In this document: positions 7,306 to 12,084 of the stretch, piece by piece
Position numbering within the stretch: the first letter of the stretch is position 1
Layout: each line of letters begins with the position of its first letter
Assembly (NCBI GenBank): GCA_017961965.1
Contig: JAGCWG010000193.1
Span: 1-12,084 of the forward strand
DNA length: 12,084 nt
Source: Bacteroidaceae bacterium
Lineage (GTDB): Bacteria > Bacteroidota > Bacteroidia > Bacteroidales > Bacteroidaceae
Direction of reading: 5' to 3'
Made by a program: the position numbers and the translations under genes
The notes under the pieces: generated by a model
Seen by the model: the letters and a program-made list of their open reading frames with translations, nothing else
What the model was told of the DNA's origin: nothing
The model's database searches: none

Positions 7306-7824
7306 ATGAAACAAACAGATATAAAGGCACTTGCCAAAGAAGATGCATTCAAGCTTATTGCTAATGACTGGATGCTTGTGACAGCAGGAACAGAAGACCA
7401 TTTCAACACTATGACTGCCTCTTGGGGTGGCATTGGAATCCTTTGGAATCGTCCAGTTGCGTTCCTTTTTATTCGCCCAGAGCGTTACACACACGAGTTT
7501 CTCGAAGCCAACGAGCGACTATCGCTCAGCTTCTTCACAGAGGATTATCGCAAGGCTCTTCAGTTGTGTGGCAGCAAGTCAGGACGTGACATGAACAAGG
7601 TGGAAGCCGCAGGACTTCATCCTCTCACAGTAGCTGACGGTGTAATCGGATTTGATGAGGCTCGTCTCACCCTCTCATGTCGCAAGCTCTTCCAGACAGA
7701 CATGCAGCCATGCAACATCCTTGACAAGGAAATACTTGAGCGCTTTTACACAGGACCGCATGGTGGTGGCTATCACACGATATATGTGGCTGAGATTGAA
7801 GGTGTCTTTGAAGGTGAAAAATAA
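7306..7824 (+). CDS. Flavin reductase family protein (FMN-binding split barrel)
   Basis: This 172-residue cytoplasmic protein resembles the flavin reductase-like / flavoredoxin family, which binds FMN in a split beta-barrel. Typical segments are WMLVTAG (22-28), NTMTASWGGIGILWNRP (34-50), IRPERYTHEF (56-65), NERLSLSFF (69-77), CGSKSGRD (88-95) and FDEARLTLSCRKL (116-128). The start lies 3 bases after the ispG stop, so the two genes are almost certainly co-transcribed. IspG needs an electron donor, so a redox partnership is conceivable, but members of this family have varied and often unknown roles and nothing in the sequence proves the link. The exact substrate is unknown. It ends the plus-strand gene run and is followed by a strong terminator. 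Confidence 0.88.
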   Translation: MKQTDIKALAKEDAFKLIANDWMLVTAGTEDHFNTMTASWGGIGILWNRPVAFLFIRPERYTHEFLEANERLSLSFFTEDYRKALQLCGSKSGRDMNKVEAAGLHPLTVADGVIGFDEARLTLSCRKLFQTDMQPCNILDKEILERFYTGPHGGGYHTIYVAEIEGVFEGEK

Positions 7825-7888
7825 AGTGTGAATAGCGTATCAGATGTGTTTTAGTAGATTATTGCTAATCTGATATACTGTATTATAG

Positions 7889-7932
7889 AAAAAACAACTT
7901 GGAACGTAGAGCTTCGTTCCAAGTTGTTTTTT
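7889..7932. terminator. Bidirectional intrinsic terminator between convergent genes
   Basis: An exact 18-bp inverted repeat (7889-7906 and 7915-7932) surrounds an 8-base loop. The outer stem is an A-run on the left and a T-run on the right, so it can end the flavin-reductase transcript rightward and the lipoprotein transcript leftward. Between the stop at 7824 and this hairpin there is also a weaker 8-bp inverted repeat, TATCAGAT (7838-7845) with ATCTGATA (7868-7875). Confidence 0.92.
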
Positions 7933-7958
7933 GTTTGTTTTGTAATTGCTTGATATTA

Positions 7959-8513
7959 TTAGAATACGCCAAAGTCAGGTATTTCATACTTGATGTAAAA
8001 CTCAAAAGTATGAATGTTTTCTTCTGCGTATTTTGTTCCTTCGGTTGATGAATTATATGTGTAAACTAAAATCATTTCATTTTTGTCGAATGTTACGTTT
8101 GCTTTCCTGATGAGTTCGCTCTTGTTACAAACTTCTTCTCCGTCATCATTTAGCGTGTAACTGTTCTCTTCAGAAAAAACGATTTCCTTGTTTTCCAATG
8201 TCCAATGTCCTGTTGTTCTTACATTCCAACCTTTCTTCTCAAGCAATTCTTCTGTTTTATTAAAATAACTGCTATAATCAATCTTATAGGTGTATGTCTC
8301 GTACTTTCCATTTCCGTAAATGAAAAGGACAGTTTCGTCAGTTTTGGTACTCATGACAGGAGTTACGTCATTTGCTGTGGCATAATATAGAATCCATGTT
8401 CCTGTAACTTTTTTACGATAAGCATCGTCTTCGCTACCATCCCAGCATGATGTCGCAGTAAATAATGTTGCCACGAGTAGTGACAGGTAGATAAATGATA
8501 ATTTCATTTTCAT
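7959..8513 (-). CDS. Small lipoprotein of unknown function, lipocalin-like fold possible
   Basis: This 184-residue protein has a clear lipoprotein signal: positive start (MKMK), hydrophobic core (5-19), and the lipobox TATSC with Cys23 as the lipidated residue. After the Cys comes WDGSEDD, an acidic segment of the kind that serves as a surface-export signal for Bacteroidota lipoproteins; surface exposure is an inference. The mature part has VTGTWILYY (35-43), GHWTL and alternating short beta-like stretches, a pattern often seen in small lipocalin-like domains of this phylum, but I do not recognise a named family. Met3 is an equally possible start. It lies 60 bases downstream of the PafA-like gene on the same strand with no Bacteroidota promoter seen between, so it may be the second gene of that transcript. 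Confidence 0.8.
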   Translation of the reverse strand: MKMKLSFIYLSLLVATLFTATSCWDGSEDDAYRKKVTGTWILYYATANDVTPVMSTKTDETVLFIYGNGKYETYTYKIDYSSYFNKTEELLEKKGWNVRTTGHWTLENKEIVFSEENSYTLNDDGEEVCNKSELIRKANVTFDKNEMILVYTYNSSTEGTKYAEENIHTFEFYIKYEIPDFGVF

Positions 8514-8573
8514 TTGTTTTCAGGATTTAAAATTATATAATTATTTAATTGTTTTAGTCAAGTCAGGGAATTT

Positions 8574-10277
8574 CTATTTCTTCTTCACGTCTATTGCATG
8601 ACCTATGCATCCGCTTGGTTGCTGAATGTTGAGAATAGAGCAGATTGTGGCAGCAATATCGTTGATTGTATGCGACTGGTCGTCCCATGCGTGACGAACG
8701 CCCTTACCCATCACGATGAATGGTATGTGAGTGTCGTAAGGACTCCATACGGCATGATTTGTACCGAGAGGAATGCCGTGGTAGTGTGATGGCTTAGGAG
8801 TGTAACCATCGTCATAATCCTCTGTCACGTTTGCTTCGAGGATGACTTGTATGTCTCCGCTACGCTTTGGATTATAACCGTTTATCGCCATTGTGCGTAC
8901 TGGCTCAGGGATGTATGCAGGGACCTTCTTTGGCTCAAAGGCGTATGCCACGATTGACTTCTTCTGGAGAATGTCAATACATAGGTCAATCATGTCCTGA
9001 CGTACACTTGCAATACGTGGATTGGCGTTGACCACGCTATTGTCAAAAAATACGTTATGACACTCAAGGCTGTGTATTGGGTCTTTGTCCAAATGGAAGG
9101 TAGCCTTGAGAGTGTCGTTGAGTTCTTTTATTATGCGGTAGTATGGCCATGTGTCGGCTGGGATGCCATGCTCCTGACGGAACACCACGTTGTGACTTCC
9201 TGCGTGGTCAGCTGTGAGGAATGCCACCCATTCGCCTTTGCCAACCTGTGCATCGAGAGCGTCAAAGATACGCTTGAAGTCCTTGTCGAGACGGAGGTAT
9301 GTGTCCTCTATCCATGGAGCGTTAGGGCCGAGCTTGTGTCCAATCATGTCCGTACATGAGAAACTGATGGCAAGGAAGTCTGTAACTCCATCAGGATTCT
9401 TTCCGAGTGACTCGTTCTTGATAGCCTCAAGAGCCATGTCGGCTGTGTATGTGTTGCCGTAAGGAAGGTACTTGAGGATAGTACCAGTACGCTGGTCATA
9501 GTATTTCTCCTGCTTTCCTGCTGACTGAACGTAGGTGCTGGCATCATACATGAGTTCCCAGAAGTCGGCTACGAGTTCGCCGTTCTTGTCTTTCTTGCGA
9601 CCATATTCAGCAAGATACTTTTCTCCCAGTTTCTTCTTGTTGAAGTCCTTGACCCACTTAGGCAGTTCCTTCATGTAATATGTTGAAGTGATGAAGTCCA
9701 TTGACTTGCTGTCCATCCAGTAGGCAGCATTGGCACAATGTCCTCCAGGGAATATAGAACCTCTGTCCTTGATGCTTATGCTTATTACCTTGCTACGGAA
9801 ATTGGTAGCGAGACGCAATTCGTCAGTCATGGTTGTAGTCATCATTCTGTGAGGTGAAGCCATACCTTCCTTGGTTGTTGTTCCCACACCTTTGTATCGT
9901 AGGTCGCGAACAGGAGAGTCCCATTTGCCGTCAAAGAACATGCTGTTGGCTATGATACCGTTGAAGGCAGGTACAGAACCTGTGTAGATGGCAGTGTGTC
10001 CTACAGCCGTAACAGCAGGAATATAATTGATGGAAAGTCTGTTACAGTTATAGCCGTCAGCCATCATTCGTCTGAATCCACCGTCTGTGAATCGCTCATA
10101 ATAGCGTGTGAGATAATCCCATCTCATCTGGTCAACCACTATTCCTACCACAATCTTTGGTTTGTTTTCCAATTCGTTCACTACCTGTGCTGTTGAATGA
10201 ATAGCAAAGAATGAAGAATGGAGAATAGTAACTATTGCAAATATTTTGAATAATTTGTTGCTTGATGTATGTGCCAT
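8574..10277 (-). CDS. PafA-type exported alkaline phosphatase
   Basis: This 567-residue enzyme belongs to the alkaline phosphatase superfamily and resembles PafA of Bacteroidota, a periplasmic broad phosphomonoesterase. A signal peptide spans about 1-30 (hydrophobic 11-25, likely cleavage at HSTA-QV). The bimetal site and nucleophile are all visible: Asp49 in VVDQMRWDY, nucleophile Thr90 in PAVTAVGHT, Asn111, Lys170 and Arg172 in KDRGS, Asp310 and His314 in CTDMIGH, Asp357 and His358 in TADHAGSHN, and His508 in GTNHAVW. The spacing within the pairs Lys/Arg, Asp/His and Asp-His agrees with PafA (162/164, 305/309, 352/353, from memory). The enzyme should therefore be active and scavenge phosphate from organic esters. 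It has its own promoter and may be co-transcribed with the lipoprotein gene downstream. A phosphodiesterase relative is less likely because the Lys/Arg pair is kept. Confidence 0.92.
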   Translation of the reverse strand: MAHTSSNKLFKIFAIVTILHSSFFAIHSTAQVVNELENKPKIVVGIVVDQMRWDYLTRYYERFTDGGFRRMMADGYNCNRLSINYIPAVTAVGHTAIYTGSVPAFNGIIANSMFFDGKWDSPVRDLRYKGVGTTTKEGMASPHRMMTTTMTDELRLATNFRSKVISISIKDRGSIFPGGHCANAAYWMDSKSMDFITSTYYMKELPKWVKDFNKKKLGEKYLAEYGRKKDKNGELVADFWELMYDASTYVQSAGKQEKYYDQRTGTILKYLPYGNTYTADMALEAIKNESLGKNPDGVTDFLAISFSCTDMIGHKLGPNAPWIEDTYLRLDKDFKRIFDALDAQVGKGEWVAFLTADHAGSHNVVFRQEHGIPADTWPYYRIIKELNDTLKATFHLDKDPIHSLECHNVFFDNSVVNANPRIASVRQDMIDLCIDILQKKSIVAYAFEPKKVPAYIPEPVRTMAINGYNPKRSGDIQVILEANVTEDYDDGYTPKPSHYHGIPLGTNHAVWSPYDTHIPFIVMGKGVRHAWDDQSHTINDIAATICSILNIQQPSGCIGHAIDVKKK

Positions 10278-10299
10278 AAATATTTTGATTTTGTTTCTG

Positions 10300-10331
10300 C
10301 AAAGATACTTACTTTTATATTATTAGACAAA
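10300..10331 (-). promoter_or_regulatory. Predicted promoter of the PafA-type phosphatase
   Basis: On the minus strand TTTG (10331-10328) is followed after exactly 20 bases by TATCTTTG (10307-10300), a full match to the Bacteroidota consensus. Transcription should start near 10295, about 18 bases before the ATG. It is the best promoter match in the window. Confidence 0.8.
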
Positions 10332-10402
10332 TATTTGAAGTTTTCATTTGTCGTTTCTTTTTTTCTCAAAGTCGAAAAAAATGTTTGTATGGAGTAATAA
10401 AA

Positions 10403-10476
10403 TTGTGTTATATTGTGTATTCTTTGTGTGAAATTACTACTTTTCCAAATTATTTTAGGTAAATATTGTACAATAT
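10403..10476. promoter_or_regulatory. Candidate regulator sites upstream of the barrel-protein promoter
   Basis: TTGTGT occurs at 10403-10408, 10413-10418 and 10424-10429, spaced 10 and 11 bases, so all three face the same side of the helix; a fourth copy (10489-10494) overlaps the -33 element. A perfect 14-base palindrome, ATATTGTACAATAT (10463-10476), lies about 13 bases upstream of that -33 element. Such phased repeats and palindromes are typical of transcription-factor sites, but the AT-rich context raises the chance rate and no regulator is identified. Confidence 0.4.
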
Positions 10477-10488
10477 AAGCGATAATTG

Positions 10489-10519
10489 TTGTGTAAGAAA
10501 ACTTAATGCTCTAACTTTG
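10489..10519 (+). promoter_or_regulatory. Predicted promoter of the outer-membrane barrel gene
   Basis: TTG (10489-10491), 20 bases, then TAACTTTG (10512-10519) fits the Bacteroidota promoter consensus. Transcription should start near 10525, leaving an A-rich leader of about 50 bases before the ATG at 10576. Confidence 0.7.
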
Positions 10520-10575
10520 TAGCGAATAAACAAAAAACTTAATTGTATAAATTTTCAACGTTAAACTAAAACTTT

Positions 10576-11205
10576 ATGAAAAGAATTGTTATTGCTCTTT
10601 TTATGTCTGCATTGTTCGTGAATACAAATGCGCAGAGAAAAAATGAAATTTACGGAACTATTTCTCCTTCTACATTAACAGCTTCATCAAGTGGCTATAA
10701 AGAATCTCAGAATTATTTTGGTATGAATTTTGGCTACAATCGTATGTTTAATTTGGGTGAGGCATCAAACTTCAAGCTTGTCTTGGGCGGAAGAGTGTTT
10801 GTTTGTGGCTGCGATATTAAGGATGATTATAGGAAACATGGGGCAAATGTAGATGAAGCCACTGAAATGTATGTTAAATTACAGGTTCCTGTTGCTTTGA
10901 AGTATGTAATCGATCTTAATGAAAAATTCTCAATTGAACCTTATGCTGGTTTTTATATGAGTTATTGTGTTTCTGCTACACAGGAAATTGAAAATTCTTC
11001 AAGCCATACTTCTTATGATTTGTATGATGAGAAAGATCTTAAGCTTAATCGCGCAGAATTTGGCGGTCATATTGGATGTGACCTGAGAATCAAGCGTTTT
11101 GTTCTTGGATTAGGTTACAATGCAGCATTCACAGACTTCACTTCTTTAGAAGGAGGAGATTTGAAATGGTCAGGTATAGATTTCAAATGTGGTTTCCGTT
11201 TCTAA
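10576..11205 (+). CDS. Small outer-membrane beta-barrel (porin-like) protein
   Basis: This 209-residue protein has a short signal peptide (KR at 2-3, hydrophobic 4-14, likely cleavage NTNA-Q20). The mature part alternates polar and aromatic/hydrophobic residues in strand-like stretches, such as NYFGMNFGYNRMF (46-58), FKLVLGGRVFV (66-76), MYVKLQVPVALKYVI, FSIEPYAGFYMSYCV, AEFGGHIGCDLRI, RFVLGLGYNAAF and the final IDFKCGFRF. It ends in Phe, the usual C-terminal signal for BAM-assisted barrel insertion. The pattern fits the Bacteroidota outer membrane protein beta-barrel domain family with about eight to ten strands. Cys75 and Cys77 in FVCGCD are close together and could be disulfide-bonded or incidental. 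Cargo or partner is unknown. It has its own promoter and terminator, so it is probably monocistronic. Confidence 0.8.
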   Translation: MKRIVIALFMSALFVNTNAQRKNEIYGTISPSTLTASSSGYKESQNYFGMNFGYNRMFNLGEASNFKLVLGGRVFVCGCDIKDDYRKHGANVDEATEMYVKLQVPVALKYVIDLNEKFSIEPYAGFYMSYCVSATQEIENSSSHTSYDLYDEKDLKLNRAEFGGHIGCDLRIKRFVLGLGYNAAFTDFTSLEGGDLKWSGIDFKCGFRF

Positions 11206-11227
11206 GATTTTTTTCAAACAAAAATAT

Positions 11228-11264
11228 AACGCTCATACGACTTTTACCGTATGGGCGTTTTTGT
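11228..11264 (+). terminator. Intrinsic terminator of the barrel-protein gene
   Basis: AACGCTCATACG (11228-11239) pairs with CGTATGGGCGTT (11248-11259) across an 8-base loop, with one G-U pair, and is followed directly by a T-run. It begins 23 bases after the stop codon. Confidence 0.9.
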
Positions 11265-11272
11265 ATTTTGTT

Positions 11273-11316
11273 AAGTACTGACTAAGTATTGACTTACATG
11301 AGACTAAGATGAGACT
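11273..11316. repeat. 11-bp tandem array before cysS, 4 units plus 2 degenerate units
   Basis: The four units are AAGTACTGACT, AAGTATTGACT, TACATGAGACT and AAGATGAGACT, in the same order and phase as the array at 2434-2477, including the aberrant third unit ending ATGAGACT. Two further AAGTAT-type 11-mers follow at 11339-11360 after a CCGGGTGC segment; the first array is preceded by a similar CGGGAGC. The array starts about 9 bases after the upstream terminator. Confidence 0.8.
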
Positions 11317-11461
11317 CTTTTAGTAGCAATCCGGGTGCAAGTATGATGTAAGTATTACCCTGCGTTTCCCTTAGTTTTCTGTACAATTCTCTGAGGATTT
11401 GTAGAGGATGGTAAGAGAAATACAAGGGACAAGCAAGAGAGAACCGTGAAAAATTGAGGAT

Positions 11462-11508
11462 GATAATTGTTTTTTTGGACTTATATTATAGACAGATAAT
11501 TGTTTTTT
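11462..11508. repeat. Direct repeat GATAATTGTTTTTT, two copies 33 bp apart
   Basis: Identical 14-base copies lie at 11462-11475 and 11495-11508, three helical turns apart, immediately before the cysS -7 element. GATAATTGTT also appears once at 10481-10490 in the barrel-gene promoter. This could be an operator or an AT-rich coincidence. The rest of this gap (11361-11461) shows only a weak nested inverted repeat and no gene. Confidence 0.4.
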
Positions 11509-11511
11509 AAC

Positions 11512-11519
11512 TACCTTTG
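11512..11519 (+). promoter_or_regulatory. Probable cysS -7 promoter element
   Basis: TACCTTTG fits TAnnTTTG exactly and lies 18 bases before the cysS ATG, giving a very short leader. No TTG is found at the usual distance upstream, so a regulator at the direct repeats may be needed or the -33 element is weak. Confidence 0.5.
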
Positions 11520-11537
11520 TACAAAATTTATTTGAAA

Positions 11538-12084
11538 ATGGAACAAACTCTTTTTATTTACAACACTTTAACACGTAGAAAAGAAGTATTCAAGCCACTC
11601 CATGCACCTCATGTAGGTATGTATGTGTGTGGTCCTACAGTATATGGCGACGCTCATCTCGGTCATGCGCGTCCAGCAATCACATTCGATATTCTCTTCC
11701 GTTACCTCAAGCACCTTGGCTATAAGGTTCGCTATGTCCGTAACATTACGGATGTGGGGCACCTTGAGCATGATGCAGATGAGGGTGAGGACAAGATTGC
11801 CAAGAAGGCACGTCTTGAACAGCTCGAACCTATGGAGGTGGCTCAGTATTACACTAACCGCTTCCATGAGGCTATGGATGCTCTCGGTTGTCTTCCTCCA
11901 AGCATCGAGCCACATGCAACTGGTCACATCATAGAGCAGCAGCAACTCGTTCAGCAGATTCTTGATAATGGATATGCGTACGAGTCAAACGGTTCTATCT
12001 ACTTCGATGTAGAGAAGTACAACAAAGACCATAAGTATGGCATTCTCTCTGGCCGTAGCCTTGAAAATATCAAGGACGCAAGTC
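11538..12084 (+). CDS. cysS: Cysteinyl-tRNA synthetase, N-terminal 182 codons (3' end outside window)
   Basis: CysS charges tRNA-Cys with cysteine in the cytoplasm. The class I catalytic fold begins with [19 protein letters not shown] (29-47). It contains the zinc-ligand Cys31 and the HIGH-type motif HLGH (40-43). [23 protein letters not shown] (65-87) is the conserved segment before the insertion domain, and [13 protein letters not shown] (166-178) follows further on. Full-length CysS is about 460-500 residues, so the KMSKS motif and anticodon-binding part lie beyond the right edge. The ATG at 11538 is chosen because the family alignment begins within a few residues of it and the leader is A-rich. 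It is transcribed rightward from a -7 element just upstream, behind a repeat-rich gap. Confidence 0.97.
   Translation, partial: MEQTLFIYNTLTRRKEVFKPLHAPHVGMYVCGPTVYGDAHLGHARPAITFDILFRYLKHLGYKVRYVRNITDVGHLEHDADEGEDKIAKKARLEQLEPMEVAQYYTNRFHEAMDALGCLPPSIEPHATGHIIEQQQLVQQILDNGYAYESNGSIYFDVEKYNKDHKYGILSGRSLENIKDAS

Noticed and set aside
6991..7494. Antisense open frame of 167 codons across the ispG-flavin reductase junction
   Set aside because: It lies opposite two well-supported genes including the IspG cysteine motifs; no start signal or recognisable domain.
8532..8561. E. coli-like promoter on the minus strand (TTGACT, 18 bases, TATAAT) before the lipoprotein gene
   Set aside because: Bacteroidota primary sigma factor uses TTTG/TAnnTTTG elements, and this stretch is almost all A and T, so the match is probably chance.
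11206..11537. T-box or other riboswitch leader for cysS
   Set aside because: T-boxes belong mainly to Firmicutes and relatives; no T-box consensus is visible and the predicted transcript start leaves only a very short leader.

Overview
The window looks like a chromosomal segment of a Bacteroidota member, most likely order Bacteroidales and plausibly a Prevotella-like genus. Four things point there. The best promoter matches have the Bacteroidota form (TTG or TTTG, about 20 bases, then TAnnTTTG). The gene starts lack Shine-Dalgarno sequences and sit behind A-rich leaders. There is a PafA-type alkaline phosphatase and an IspG with the long central insert. The genus is inferred from style, not established.

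Layout: (1) 1-2286, minus strand, the N-terminal 762 codons of dnaE (DNA polymerase III alpha), cut by the left edge. (2) 2287-2693, a 407-base divergent gap packed with short-period repeats and hairpins. (3) 2694-7824, a plus-strand run of five genes: rpoN (sigma-54), a PAP2-like membrane protein overlapping rpoN by one base, purE, ispG, and a flavin-reductase-family gene 3 bases after ispG. (4) A bidirectional terminator at 7889-7932. (5) 7959-10277, two minus-strand genes for exported proteins: a PafA-like phosphatase followed by a small lipoprotein. (6) A 298-base divergent control region. (7) 10576-11205, a small outer-membrane beta-barrel protein with its own promoter and terminator. (8) 11206-11537, a 332-base gap with repeats and a promoter element. 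(9) The N-terminal 182 codons of cysS, cut by the right edge.

Most genes are housekeeping: replication, transcription, purine synthesis, isoprenoid synthesis and tRNA charging. The exported phosphatase, lipoprotein and barrel protein form an envelope-related block. I see no defence system, CRISPR array, integrase, transposase, tRNA or rRNA.

The unusual content is intergenic. All the larger gaps before plus-strand housekeeping genes carry short tandem arrays of different period: 11-mers before rpoN, ispG and cysS; inverted heptamers before rpoN; ten octamers before purE. A REPIN-like nested inverted repeat lies between purE and ispG. These arrays are the best candidates for something undescribed, but nothing in the sequence alone shows that they are functional.
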